Source: Alphaproteobacteria bacterium (GTDB lineage: Bacteria > Pseudomonadota > Alphaproteobacteria > Rhodobacterales > Rhodobacteraceae). Taken from it: a DNA stretch of 64,000 bases. Numbering within the stretch: position 1 is the stretch's first letter; each line of letters begins with the position of its first letter. Positions 26,940-35,648 of the stretch are shown piece after piece. Both the position numbers and the translations under genes were made by a program. The notes beneath the pieces were generated by a model. The model was not told the origin of the DNA and did no database searches. It worked only from the letters and a program-made list of their open reading frames with translations. The stretch is taken from the NCBI GenBank assembly GCA_030425925.1, contig JAUHZO010000006.1:124001-188000 (forward strand). Reading direction: 5' to 3'.

Positions 26940-28625
26940 TCAGATTTCGTCGGCAAAGTGTTGCATCGTCAGCCGGATCGGGTTCGGTGCCGCCTGCCCC
27001 AGCCCGCAGATCGACGCATCGGCCATCGCCTGGCACAGCTCCTCCAGCAGGCCCTGATCCCAGCGCTCGGCCTGCATCAGCTTGACCGCCTTTTCGCAAC
27101 CGACGCGGCAGGGCGTGCACTGGCCACAGCTTTCATCCTCGAAAAACCGCAGCATGTTGAGGGCAGCGGCGCGGGCGCTGTCCTGATCCGACAGGATTAC
27201 CACCGCCGCCGAGCCGATAAAGCTGCCATGCGGCTGCAGCGTGTCGAAGTCGAGCGGGATGTCGTCCATCGAGGCCGGCAGCAGGCCCGAGGACGGGCCG
27301 CCCGGCTGATAGGCCTTGAAGGCATGGCCTTCGGCCATGCCGCCCGCCGCCGCGATGATGTCGGTGATGGTCGAGCCCGCGGGCAGCAGGTGTACGCCGG
27401 GATTGCGCACCCGGCCCGAGACCGAATAGGACCGCAGGCCCTTGCGCCCGTTTTTTTCGATTCCCGAAAGGATTTCAGGGCCTTCTCGGCAGATCCTGGC
27501 AATCCAGTAGAGCGTTTCGACATTGTGGACCAGCGTCGGCTGGCCAAACAGGCCGACCTGGGCGACATAGGGCGGGCGGTGCCGCGGCAGGCCGCGCTTG
27601 CCTTCGATGGATTCGATCATCGCCGATTCCTCGCCGCAGATATAGGCCCCCGCGCCGCGGCGCAGGTCGATATGCCCCGCCTCCACCAGCCCCGCTGCCT
27701 CCAGTGCTGCGATCTCGCGGCGCAGGATCTCCAGCACCGCCGGGTATTCGTCGCGCATGTAGATATAGCAGCGCTCGGCCTCGACGGCCCAGGCCGCGAT
27801 CAGCATTCCCTCAAGGAAAACATGCGGTTCCCGCTCAAGATAAAAGCGGTCCTTGAAGGTCCCCGGCTCGCCCTCGTCACCGTTCACCGCCAGATAACGC
27901 GGCCCCGGATTGGCCCGCACAAAGCCCCATTTGCGGCCCGAGGGAAAGCCCGCACCGCCCAGGCCGCGCAGGCCCGCCTGCAGGATGGTGTCCTGCACGG
28001 CTTCCCAGTCGCCGCTTTCGCGCAGGCGGGTCAGCGCACTGTATCCACCACCCGAACGATAGGCCGCAAGGCCCTGATATTCGGGCAGATGTGCGTGCGT
28101 ATCCCCCGCCGCGATGGCGGCGTGCACCTTGTCCGGCGTGGCGTGGTCGATATGGTTGTGCCCCAGTTCCAGAACCGGCGCGGTGTCGCAACGCCCCATG
28201 CAGGGCGCGCGCAGCACGCGCACTTCGGCCGGGTCAAGCCCGTCCTCGAGCGCGGTGCGCAGCGCTTCGGCCCCGGCCAGTTCGCAGGACAGCGAATCGC
28301 AGACCCGGATGGTCAGTGCAGGCGGCGGCGTCTCGTCCTCCTTGACCACGTCGAAATGCGCATAGAAGCTGGCCACCTCGTACACTTCGGCCATGGACAG
28401 GCGCATCTCTTCGGCCAGCGCCCGCAGATGCGCGGCCGAAAGATGGCCATGCGCGTCCTGGATCAGGTGCAGGAACTCGATCAGCAGGTCGCGTTGACGC
28501 GGGCGGTCGCCCAGGAGCGCCCGCACCTCCTGCCAGGCACCGTCGTCAAGCTGACGGCCCTTGGGCGTCTTGCGCCCCTTTCCCTTGCCCGATTTCCAGA
28601 CGCCCGATTTTTCGTCCAGTGCCAT
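26940..28625 (-). CDS. NuoE-NuoF fusion, NAD(P)H/formate dehydrogenase beta-type subunit
   Basis: 561 residues fusing a 24-kDa (NuoE-like) thioredoxin fold to a 51-kDa (NuoF-like) unit. The [2Fe-2S] ligands are RVCDSLSC and APCMGRCD. FMN/NADH sites are GLGGAGFPSGRKW and NGDEGEPGTFKDR, and the [4Fe-4S] ligands are SCGQCTPCRVGC plus a late SICGLG. The layout is that of FdsB/FdhB-like diaphorase subunits of NAD-linked formate dehydrogenases. No catalytic formate dehydrogenase alpha subunit lies adjacent in the window, so the partner is unknown. Confidence 0.9.
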   Translation of the reverse strand: MALDEKSGVWKSGKGKGRKTPKGRQLDDGAWQEVRALLGDRPRQRDLLIEFLHLIQDAHGHLSAAHLRALAEEMRLSMAEVYEVASFYAHFDVVKEDETPPPALTIRVCDSLSCELAGAEALRTALEDGLDPAEVRVLRAPCMGRCDTAPVLELGHNHIDHATPDKVHAAIAAGDTHAHLPEYQGLAAYRSGGGYSALTRLRESGDWEAVQDTILQAGLRGLGGAGFPSGRKWGFVRANPGPRYLAVNGDEGEPGTFKDRFYLEREPHVFLEGMLIAAWAVEAERCYIYMRDEYPAVLEILRREIAALEAAGLVEAGHIDLRRGAGAYICGEESAMIESIEGKRGLPRHRPPYVAQVGLFGQPTLVHNVETLYWIARICREGPEILSGIEKNGRKGLRSYSVSGRVRNPGVHLLPAGSTITDIIAAAGGMAEGHAFKAYQPGGPSSGLLPASMDDIPLDFDTLQPHGSFIGSAAVVILSDQDSARAAALNMLRFFEDESCGQCTPCRVGCEKAVKLMQAERWDQGLLEELCQAMADASICGLGQAAPNPIRLTMQHFADEI

Positions 28626-28827
28626 GAGTGCCTCCCGCGCGGTTTAGGCGCACATTAACGGCCCTGCGCTAGGACGAACGGTGAAAAACGACGCCAGAGC
28701 GCGGGCAAACGCCCAGCAACCGCCATCCCCGTAGCCAATAGGTGACGGAGTTTCCCGTTTGCGGTTAAGAAAGGTTAACGCGGGGCCAGCGGTCGGCCCC
28801 GGAAGACAATAGACGGAGGCGACATCC

Positions 28828-29898
28828 ATGCGGTTTGCACTGGCCACGCTGGGCATGGTGGCGCTGTTGGCATGTGCGCTGCTGTCCGGCGGGGTGTGGA
28901 GCGGGCTGGCCCTGGCCAATATCACCGTCTTCACCTTCTTCATGGACCGCATCGCCGCGCTGGAGGCCCCGGACCGCGCCGGGCAGGACTTTCCCGCCGG
29001 ACTGCGGCTGTCGGTGATATTGGGGATTGTGCACTTCCCGCTGCTGTACGGGGGCGTCTGGGTTCTTGCGACCCAAGACCGGCTCCTTGTCGACAAAGTG
29101 CTGATCTTTCTCGCACTTTCTCTGTTTCTGGGCCAAATCAGCAATTCCAACGCGCATGAGTTGATCCACCGCGCCCCGCGCTGGCTGCGGCGGCTGGGCG
29201 CGGCGGTCTATGCTTCGCTGCTGTTTGGGCATCATGCCTCGGCGCATCTGCACGTCCACCATGTCCTCGCCGCCACCCCCGGCGATCCGAACTCGGCCCG
29301 GCTGGGCGAATCGTTTCCGCGTTTTGCCCTGCGCGCCTGGATCGGATCGTTCCGCGCGGGTTTCCGGGCCGAGCGTCGGGCCGGGCGGCGCCGCGGCGCG
29401 CATCCTTATCTGGGCTATGGTGCCGGCGCGCTGGTCTCGCTGGGCCTGGCCGGGGCCTTGGGCGGGCCCGGCGGCGTGGCCACGCTGATAGGGCTGGCGG
29501 CCTATGCCCAGCTTCAGCTGCTGCTGTCGGATTACGTCCAGCATTACGGGCTGACCCGGCGCGAAACCGCCCCGGGCCGGTATGAACCCGTGGGGCCGCA
29601 GCACAGCTGGAACGCGCCGCATGGCTTTTCCTCGGCCCTGATGCTGAACGCGCCGCGGCATTCCGACCATCACGCCCGCCCGGCACGCCCCTATCCCGGG
29701 CTGGAACTGGATCGCGTCGCCATGCCGATCCTGCCGCATGCGCTGCCGGTGATGGCGGTGCTGGCGCTGCTGCCGCCGGTCTGGCGGCGGGTGATGGACC
29801 CGCGCGCGCGACGCTGGCAGACGCCCGGCAAAAACCCACCAACCACGACACATCCCCCTTCCCAGAACACCGGCGGCCCCTTACCTACAGGGTCATGA
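28828..29898 (+). CDS. alkB: AlkB-type alkane 1-monooxygenase / membrane fatty-acid-desaturase family hydroxylase
   Basis: 356 residues with several membrane segments and the non-heme di-iron histidine boxes of AlkB: NAHELIH (about 108-114), HHASAHLHVHH (135-145), and NAPRHSDHH (274-282). DYVQHYGL (235-242) is also a characteristic AlkB segment. It would hydroxylate a terminal methyl group of a hydrophobic substrate using O2 and rubredoxin. No rubredoxin or reductase gene is adjacent. The C-terminal tail is Pro/Thr-rich. The stop overlaps a secreted small-protein gene by 4 nt. Confidence 0.85.
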   Translation: MRFALATLGMVALLACALLSGGVWSGLALANITVFTFFMDRIAALEAPDRAGQDFPAGLRLSVILGIVHFPLLYGGVWVLATQDRLLVDKVLIFLALSLFLGQISNSNAHELIHRAPRWLRRLGAAVYASLLFGHHASAHLHVHHVLAATPGDPNSARLGESFPRFALRAWIGSFRAGFRAERRAGRRRGAHPYLGYGAGALVSLGLAGALGGPGGVATLIGLAAYAQLQLLLSDYVQHYGLTRRETAPGRYEPVGPQHSWNAPHGFSSALMLNAPRHSDHHARPARPYPGLELDRVAMPILPHALPVMAVLALLPPVWRRVMDPRARRWQTPGKNPPTTTHPPSQNTGGPLPTGS

Positions 29899-30293
29899 AA
29901 CATGTCGCCGCCTTTTGCCTCGGGCTTCTGAACGCCCTGCCCGCCCTTGCCGCCGAGCCCATGAGCGCGGCGGAATTCGAACGCTACGTCACCGGCAAGA
30001 CGCTGTATTTCGGTCTGAACGGACAGGCCTACGGGGTCGAGGAATATCTGGACGACCGCCGCGTGCGCTGGTCCTTCCTGGACGGCAAGTGCAAGGACGG
30101 GCAATGGTACGAGGAGGGCGAGCAGATCTGCTTTGTCTACGAAGACACGCCGGACCCGCAATGCTGGACCTTCTTCCGCGATGGCGACGGTCTGCGCGCG
30201 GTGTTCGAGAACGACCCAACCAGCACCGTGCTGTACGAGGCGAACCAGAACGACGAGCCGATGCTGTGCTACGGCCCGGATGTCGGCGTCTGA
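29895..30293 (+). CDS. Small secreted cysteine-containing protein of unknown function
   Basis: 132 residues with a signal peptide (MKHVAAFCLGLLNALPALA). The mature part contains MSAAEFERYVTGKTLYFG and four cysteines in a spaced pattern (GKCKDG, QICFVYED, QCWTFF, LCYGPD), probably two disulfides. Similar small proteins occur widely in Rhodobacteraceae without an assigned role. Its ATG overlaps the alkB stop (ATGA), so expression is coupled to the hydroxylase. Confidence 0.75.
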   Translation: MKHVAAFCLGLLNALPALAAEPMSAAEFERYVTGKTLYFGLNGQAYGVEEYLDDRRVRWSFLDGKCKDGQWYEEGEQICFVYEDTPDPQCWTFFRDGDGLRAVFENDPTSTVLYEANQNDEPMLCYGPDVGV

Positions 30294-30306
30294 GCGGACA
30301 AGCCCC

Positions 30307-31155
30307 TCAGAGCGCGGCAAATCCCTGGCGCAGCTCGGTGCAGAGCGTGTCGATCAGCGCGGTGCGGCCGCTTCCGGCATAGAGGTTGACGTTCTGCAGC
30401 CCCAGATCGGGCAAGCCGCAGGCCGGGTCGACATACTCCAGCAGCGGCGAGGCATGGCCTTCGAGGCAGGCGGTCACCGCCAGATCGGCGCTCACCGTGG
30501 CCTCGATGGTGCGGTCATTGTCGGAATCCACTGCCATTTCCCAGGGCAGCCCGGCCGCGTCCAGCCGCGCCAGCGCGCCCGGGCGAAAACCGCAGATCCG
30601 GCAAAAGCCCAGCCGCAGCGGCCGTGATTTCCACGCCTGCCCGCCCGGCGCGCCCACCCAGCGCAGCGGCACCTGGACCAGCGTCTCTCCCCCCTCGCCC
30701 AGCGAGGCCTCGGTGGTCAGGATCACATCCACCTCACCCCGGGCGAACTGCGCCTTCAATTCGCGCGTGTAGGAACTGACCAGCTGCACCTTGACCCGCG
30801 GATGGGTGCGGCCCATGCGCTGCAGCACCTGCGGGATCACCGGGTAGACGATGTCATGCGGCACGCCCAGCACGATCTCGCCCTCCCAGCTCTGGTCGGT
30901 CAGGCGGGTGTAGATCTCGTCGTTCAGGTCCACCATGCGCTGTGCATAGGTCAGCAGTTGCGCCCCGGACGGCGTCAGCGCCACGCCGCGGCCCGACCGG
31001 TCGAGCAATTGCAGATCCAGCATCTCTTCGAGCCGCTTGATCTGCATCGACACCGCCGATTGCGTCAGGTTCAGAAAGCCCGCAGCCCGGGTCACCCCGC
31101 CGGATTGCGCCACCGCCACGAAGGACCGCAGCGTGGTGATGTCGAGATTGCGCAT
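30307..31155 (-). CDS. LysR-family transcriptional regulator
   Basis: 282 residues with an N-terminal winged HTH (LRSFVAVAQSGGVTRAAGFLNLTQSAVSMQIKRLE) and a periplasmic-binding-protein-like effector domain. The effector is not identifiable. It is divergent from a DUF1127 gene, with 124 nt between starts, an arrangement that suggests control of that gene or autoregulation. It is convergent with the small secreted protein gene, 13 nt apart. Confidence 0.92.
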   Translation of the reverse strand: MRNLDITTLRSFVAVAQSGGVTRAAGFLNLTQSAVSMQIKRLEEMLDLQLLDRSGRGVALTPSGAQLLTYAQRMVDLNDEIYTRLTDQSWEGEIVLGVPHDIVYPVIPQVLQRMGRTHPRVKVQLVSSYTRELKAQFARGEVDVILTTEASLGEGGETLVQVPLRWVGAPGGQAWKSRPLRLGFCRICGFRPGALARLDAAGLPWEMAVDSDNDRTIEATVSADLAVTACLEGHASPLLEYVDPACGLPDLGLQNVNLYAGSGRTALIDTLCTELRQGFAAL

Positions 31156-31279
31156 TCATCAAGCTCCGTGATGAGACCCTGCAAGAACATTCGTTTCCCT
31201 TAAGAAGCACAGGCCGCCATATACATCAACAGAAAACATGACACCCCCAATCGCCATCACAATTCCTGAAGGACTTCCC

Positions 31280-31486
31280 ATGACCACCCTGATCGCTCGT
31301 CGCGCCGCGCGGCCCGCCCTTTTCCTGTCCCGGCGCGTTTCGCTCTGGACCGCGCTGGCACGCCAGCGCGCCGCCCTGGCCCGGCTGGACGACACCGCGC
31401 TGCGCGATGTCGGACTCAGCCCCGAAGACGCCCGGATCGAGGCCGCGCGCCCGTTCTGGGACGCCCCGGCGCATTGGTGCAAATAA
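31280..31486 (+). CDS. DUF1127 small protein
   Basis: 68 residues, basic in the first half (TTLIARRAARPALFLSRRVSLW) with the DUF1127 signature LDDTALRDVGLSPEDARIEA. DUF1127 proteins of alphaproteobacteria (for example CcaF1 of Rhodobacter) are small stress-linked RNA-binding proteins, so that role is plausible here. A GAAGGAC site precedes the ATG at 31280. A strong terminator follows 73 nt downstream. It is divergent from a LysR gene. Confidence 0.88.
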   Translation: MTTLIARRAARPALFLSRRVSLWTALARQRAALARLDDTALRDVGLSPEDARIEAARPFWDAPAHWCK

Positions 31487-31558
31487 CACTAAGCTTTGTT
31501 CGAATGCGTGGTGCTGTGCCTTGAAATGCCCCCGGGCATGCCCGATATTCCCTGCGAG

Positions 31559-31582
31559 CCCCGCGCGCACGCGCGGGGTTTT
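31559..31582 (+). terminator. Rho-independent terminator after DUF1127 gene
   Basis: CCCCGCGCGC and GCGCGGGG form a GC-rich stem around a short ACGC-type loop, followed directly by TTTT. It lies 73 nt after the DUF1127 stop and 23 nt before the Bax1-like gene. Confidence 0.85.
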
Positions 31583-31604
31583 GTAGCACCTTACGGAGGC
31601 TTTC

Positions 31605-32390
31605 ATGGCACAATACGACACCATCCGGGCAGCTGGCGTCTCCGGCGCACGCGCTGCCCAGATCGACGAGGGCCTGCGCGCCCATATGAACAAGGTCTAC
31701 GGAACGATGTCCGTGGGCATGCTGATCACCGCCGCCGCGGCGTGGGCGATTGCCGGTCTGGCCACCACGACCGATCCGTCCATGGCCGCGGCGCAACTGC
31801 CCAACGGCACGCTGCTGACCGGCTTCGGCACGGCGATCTATGGCGGCCCGCTGCGCTGGGTCATCATGCTGGCCCCGCTGGCCTTCCTGTTCTTCGGCTG
31901 GGGCGCGCTGCTGCAGCGCGGGTCCGCCGCGGCCGTGCAGCTGGGCTTTTTCGCCTTCGCCGCCTTCATGGGCCTGTCGCTGAGCTCGGTCTTCATCGTC
32001 TACACCTCGTTCTCGATCGTGCAGACCTTCCTGGTGACGGCCATCGCGTTCGCGGGCCTGTCGCTTTACGGCTACACGACCAAGCGGGACCTGGCGCCGA
32101 TGGGCACCTTCCTGATCATGGGCCTGATCGGTCTGGTGGTCGCGATGATCATCAACATCTTCCTGCAGTCGCCGGTCTGGATGTACGCGATCTCGGCCAT
32201 CGGCCTGCTGATCTTTGCCGGTCTGACCGCGTGGAACACGCAGGAAATCAAGAACGAATACGTGATGCACGCCGTGCATGGCGACAGCGAGTGGATGGAC
32301 AAGGCCGCGTCGAACGGCGCACTGAGCCTCTACATCAACTTCCTGAACATGTTCCAGTTCCTGCTGATGTTCATGGGCCAGCAGGAATAA
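31605..32390 (+). CDS. Bax inhibitor-1 (YccA/TMBIM) family membrane protein
   Basis: A 261-residue protein with seven hydrophobic segments. It opens with a soluble HMNKVYGTMSVGM-type stretch and shows GLSLSSVF, VTAIAFAGLSLYGYTTKRDL and the C-terminal ASNGALSLYINFLNMFQFLL motif of the bacterial TMBIM group. Members are pH-sensitive calcium-leak channels or regulators of membrane proteolysis. A GGAGG site lies before the ATG. A terminator follows. Confidence 0.93.
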   Translation: MAQYDTIRAAGVSGARAAQIDEGLRAHMNKVYGTMSVGMLITAAAAWAIAGLATTTDPSMAAAQLPNGTLLTGFGTAIYGGPLRWVIMLAPLAFLFFGWGALLQRGSAAAVQLGFFAFAAFMGLSLSSVFIVYTSFSIVQTFLVTAIAFAGLSLYGYTTKRDLAPMGTFLIMGLIGLVVAMIINIFLQSPVWMYAISAIGLLIFAGLTAWNTQEIKNEYVMHAVHGDSEWMDKAASNGALSLYINFLNMFQFLLMFMGQQE

Positions 32391-32412
32391 GCGACGGACA
32401 GAACGACACGAC

Positions 32413-32444
32413 AAGGGCCGGTCTTGGGGACCGGCCCTTTTTCG
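32413..32444 (+). terminator. Rho-independent terminator after Bax1-like gene
   Basis: AAGGGCCGGTC (32413-32423) pairs with GACCGGCCCTT (32429-32439) around a TTGGG loop, followed by TTTTTCG. It also separates the convergent acetyltransferase gene. Confidence 0.92.
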
Positions 32445-32459
32445 TTTCTTTGCCAGGGG

Positions 32460-32963
32460 TCAAAGCCGCGCCAGCATCACCACCGAGGGAAAGCTGATGC
32501 CGCCGCGCAGCAGAATGCGGCTGGGACCCTGTTCCTCGAACCCCATGGCGGCATAGAACGGCACGGCGGTCAGCGTGCTCAGCGCACACAGCTGCGTCAT
32601 GCCGATGTCCTGGGCCTGCCGCTTGACATGGTCCAGCAACAGGGCTGCAACGCCCTTGCGGGTGTGATCAGGGTCGGTGGCCACGTGGCGCACATGGCCC
32701 AGGCCGCGCTGTCCCGGGCTGCCGTTCGGGGGCCGCAGCGACCAGCCGCCGGCGCCCACCAGTCCGGACGCGTCCTCGACCACATGGAACCGTCCCGACG
32801 CCACCAGATCGGGCTGCGCGCGTCCGAACACGGGCACCGCGCAGACCAGCACCGAAGCCGGGTAGTCGGCCGCCAGAAGGCGCATGTAGCTGCGCCGGTA
32901 CAACCGGTCGAGCGCCTCGATATCGGCAAGCACCGCAGGGCGGAGGGAAAGCGTCTGATCCAT
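32460..32963 (-). CDS. GNAT-family N-acetyltransferase
   Basis: 167 residues with a GNAT fold. SLRPAVLADIEALDRLYRRSY opens it, and the acetyl-CoA loop HVRHVATDPDHTRKGVAALLL matches the R/Q-x-x-G/A consensus. TLTAVPFYAAMGFEEQG is the C-terminal motif. The acceptor substrate is unknown. It is monocistronic on the minus strand, convergent with the Bax1-like gene and its terminator. Confidence 0.88.
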   Translation of the reverse strand: MDQTLSLRPAVLADIEALDRLYRRSYMRLLAADYPASVLVCAVPVFGRAQPDLVASGRFHVVEDASGLVGAGGWSLRPPNGSPGQRGLGHVRHVATDPDHTRKGVAALLLDHVKRQAQDIGMTQLCALSTLTAVPFYAAMGFEEQGPSRILLRGGISFPSVVMLARL

Positions 32964-33053
32964 ATCGCGGGACCTAGCGCGCGCCGCCCACGCGAAAAGG
33001 CCGCGTGGCCGGTAAGCCGCGCGGCCCTGGAAGGCGTCCGGGAACGGGCAAGA

Positions 33054-33221
33054 TTACTTGATCTTGCCTTCCTTGTATTCGACATGCTTGCGCACGACCG
33101 GATCGTATTTCTTGATCGTCATCTTCTCGGTCATCGTGCGGGCGTTCTTCTTGGTCACGTAGAAGTGGCCGGTGCCTGCGGTGGAGTTCAGGCGGATCTT
33201 GATGGTGGTGGGCTTCGCCAT
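33054..33221 (-). CDS. rpmG: 50S ribosomal protein L33
   Basis: The 55-residue L33 binds 23S rRNA near the E site. [20 protein letters not shown] opens it and [19 protein letters not shown] closes it. It is the cysteine-free (zinc-independent) form. The start at 33221 is at the conserved MAKPT; a longer frame overlaps upstream non-conserved sequence. A GGAGACGACCC stretch precedes the start. Confidence 0.98.
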   Translation of the reverse strand: MAKPTTIKIRLNSTAGTGHFYVTKKNARTMTEKMTIKKYDPVVRKHVEYKEGKIK

Positions 33222-33321
33222 GGGTCGTCTCCTGCAACAGGGCGCAGCACACACCCCGTGAAATCATGAACCCCGGCTTTTACCGACACCACCCCGCCTG
33301 TCAAGCAGGAGTGGTGGAAAA

Positions 33322-33722
33322 TCGCGCGCGGAAGGCCTGTAAGCCGGATTCTGTTGTCGGGGTTGCCCCCTCAGACGACCATTCCTCTGCGCCATCCGTT
33401 GCCGGATGGCTCTAGCTGCCAACCCGGACCTCTCGGGCCGAAGCCGCCCTGTGCCGATATCCCGCAAAGGATCAGGCGCACGCGAGGTCCCTATTTGGCA
33501 TTGCTCCCGGTGGGGCTTGCCATGCGGGGGCTGTTGCCAGCCCCCCGGTGGGCTCTTACCCCACCGTTTCACCCTTACCCCGGACAGGCCGGGGCGGTTT
33601 CATTTCTGTGGCGCTTTCCGTCAGGTTGCCCTGCCCGGGCGTTACCCGGCACCGCTGCTTCGGCGAGTCCGGACTTTCCTCTCGGGGTGGACCCAAGCGG
33701 CCGTCCGGCCTTCCGCGCGCAA
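33322..33722 (-). ncRNA. rnpB: RNase P RNA (type A)
   Basis: Read on the minus strand, the 5' end GCGCGCGGAAGGCC (33720-33707) pairs perfectly with GGCCTTCCGCGCGC (33337-33324), forming the P1 helix. The conserved GAGGAAAGTCCGGAC follows near 33683-33669, and the 3' part holds the ACAGAATCCGGCTTACAG element close to the end. Length, about 400 nt, is typical for alphaproteobacteria. The RNA processes tRNA 5' leaders. Ends are accurate to a few nt. Confidence 0.97.
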
Positions 33723-33757
33723 GGCAGATAGGCCCGGCAGCGCCCCGCGGTCAAGGC

Positions 33758-34468
33758 TCAGCGCAGCACCAGCGGCGCGGCGAGCCAGCGGCGGAGCGCG
33801 TCTGCGGTGGCTTCGGGGGCTTCCAGCGGCGGCAGATGCCCTGCCCCCTCCAGCACCTCCAGCACCGCGCCGGGGATCAGTTCGGCCATGAAGCTGTGGC
33901 GCTTGGGCGGGTAGAGCGTGTCGACCGCGCCGCACAGGACCAGCGCCGGCACCGCGATGCGGCGCAGGGCGGGCTGCTGGTCGCGCCGCCGTTGCAGGGC
34001 GCGGGATTGCCGGATGTAGATCTCCGGCCCCAGCCCGCGGGCCATGTCGGTCATCAGGCTCTGGATTTCGCCGCGATACGGCCCCGGTGCCAGCGCGGAA
34101 GAGGGCAGTTCCTCGCGCAGCACCTCGTCAAACCGGCCGGCGCGGGTGCGGATGATGCGCGGGTCGCGCTCGGCCGCCATCTGGGGCGTGTCGGCCAGCG
34201 GCGTGGTGTCCATCAAGGCAATCCGTGTCACACGGTCGGGGGCCCTGCGGATCACCTCGATGGCGACGATACCGCCCAGGCCGTGGCCTGCCAGGGCAAA
34301 GCGCTTGGGCAGGATGTCCAGCAGGCCCGAGGCGATCTCCTCGATCCGCTCGCCGCCGGTCACGGGGGCGCAGGTCACCGCATATTCGCGCGACAGATCG
34401 GCGATCTGCGGACCAAACAGCCGGGCATCACACAAGAGCCCCGGCAAGAACACAACTGCTTCACGCAT
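33758..34468 (-). CDS. Alpha/beta-hydrolase-fold protein lacking the nucleophile serine
   Basis: 236 residues. The fold is clear: VFLPGLLCDARLFGPQ opens it, the elbow is ALAGHGLGGIVAIE, the acid is LCGAVDTLYPP and the His is EGAGHLPPLEAPE. The elbow normally reads GHSLGG; here the Ser codon is GGC (Gly), a one-base change from AGC. It may be non-catalytic, use another residue, or be a pseudoenzyme, as the other residues and frame are intact. The start is the ATG at 34468; a GTG lies just before. It is upstream of rnpB on the same strand. Confidence 0.82.
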   Translation of the reverse strand: MREAVVFLPGLLCDARLFGPQIADLSREYAVTCAPVTGGERIEEIASGLLDILPKRFALAGHGLGGIVAIEVIRRAPDRVTRIALMDTTPLADTPQMAAERDPRIIRTRAGRFDEVLREELPSSALAPGPYRGEIQSLMTDMARGLGPEIYIRQSRALQRRRDQQPALRRIAVPALVLCGAVDTLYPPKRHSFMAELIPGAVLEVLEGAGHLPPLEAPEATADALRRWLAAPLVLR

Positions 34469-34568
34469 CACACGGACCCGTCAATCCCGTCACACAGACA
34501 GGCGCACCCCTCGCCTGCTGGACCGACCCTAGTCAGACGGCACGGCGAAGAAAAGCGCCCAAAACAGG

Positions 34569-34594
34569 AACCGGCGCAGATTTGCGCCGGTTTT
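34569..34594. terminator. Intrinsic terminator-like hairpin
   Basis: AACCGGCGCA (34569-34578) pairs perfectly with TGCGCCGGTT (34583-34592) across a GATT loop. It lies downstream of the LysM-SBP genes (minus strand), 29 nt from the stop. The longer T-run is on the plus-strand side, so its efficiency for the minus transcript is uncertain. Confidence 0.6.
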
Positions 34595-34622
34595 CAGTCG
34601 ATTATCACGCGATCGGACAGGT

Positions 34623-35645
34623 TCAGTTGGTCTGCAGCTTGTCCCAGAAGATACCCAGATGCTTCGACACGATCTGCGCGTAGCGGTCGCTTTCCTTCAG
34701 CGCGGCCAGACCCGCGTTGAAGCGGTACAGATGCGTCGTTCCGCGCCAGTGCTTTTTCGAGATCACCACATGCAGCCCCTCGACCGACAGCGGCTTGTCC
34801 AGCGGCAGCACCTGCCCGCGCAGGCCTAGTTCGTCGATGGTGGTGGCCCCCAGGAAGACGTTCACCGTCACCGCGTCCACCGTGCCGCGCATCAGGTCCT
34901 GGAAACAGGCCTGCGGCGTGTCGGCCTGCACCAGCCGGATCAGGCCCTTGCTGATCCATTCCCGCCCGGGGCGGTCAAGATCGTGGGTAAAGTAGCCCTT
35001 GGGCCGGCACGACGTCTTGCCGATCACGTCGGCATCGTCCTCGTACCGAAAGCCCGAGCCTTCGCGCACGAACAGCAGCACCAGCACCTCGACCAGCGGG
35101 TCGGAGAAGTGGAAATTGGCGCAGCGTTCGTTGTCCGGGGTCGAGATGCAGTCGGGCTTGTACCAGGGAAAGCCCATGTCGAACTGCTTTTCGTCCAGCA
35201 GCGGGAACAGATGGCGCGACCAGTCGTTTTCCCAGCGCACCGAATAGGTGACCGGATCGGGCATCGCCTCGAGCGCGGCATTGACCACTTCGGTCACCAT
35301 GCCCTGCCCCGGCCATTCGGTATGGGTGAACGGGGCAAAGTTGGACCCGGTCACCAGCTTCAGCTCGGCATTGTCCTGCTGCAACGGTGTGGCATCCGCC
35401 GCCTGCGTGCCGGCCTCGCAGGGGATGAACAGCGTGTCCCCGGGGGTCACCTGGAACACCTTGGATTTCAGCAGGTCCTCGTTCGAGTAGTAGAGCAGCG
35501 TCCATTTCTCGGGATCGCCATAGACGGTCTCGGCGATGGAAAAGATCGTGTCGCCGCCCTGCACCATGTATTGCGTGTTGCAGCTCTGCGCCTGCGCGGC
35601 CAGCGGGGCCGCACAGAACGCCAGAAGGGTCAGAAGACGGCGCAT
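34623..35645 (-). CDS. LysM plus periplasmic solute-binding protein, copy B
   Basis: 340 residues: signal peptide (MRRLLTLLAFCAAPLAAQA), a LysM module (about 25-75, YMVQGGDTIFSIAETVYGD to PGDTLFIPC) with flanking cysteines, then a family-3-like solute-binding domain (from LKLVTGSNFAPFTH) with paired Cys in the lobes. LysM modules usually bind peptidoglycan or chitin oligosaccharides; the second domain suggests capture of a small solute. No permease or ATPase genes are adjacent. A close paralogue lies 3 nt upstream. Confidence 0.85.
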   Translation of the reverse strand: MRRLLTLLAFCAAPLAAQAQSCNTQYMVQGGDTIFSIAETVYGDPEKWTLLYYSNEDLLKSKVFQVTPGDTLFIPCEAGTQAADATPLQQDNAELKLVTGSNFAPFTHTEWPGQGMVTEVVNAALEAMPDPVTYSVRWENDWSRHLFPLLDEKQFDMGFPWYKPDCISTPDNERCANFHFSDPLVEVLVLLFVREGSGFRYEDDADVIGKTSCRPKGYFTHDLDRPGREWISKGLIRLVQADTPQACFQDLMRGTVDAVTVNVFLGATTIDELGLRGQVLPLDKPLSVEGLHVVISKKHWRGTTHLYRFNAGLAALKESDRYAQIVSKHLGIFWDKLQTN

Positions 35646-35648
35646 GGA

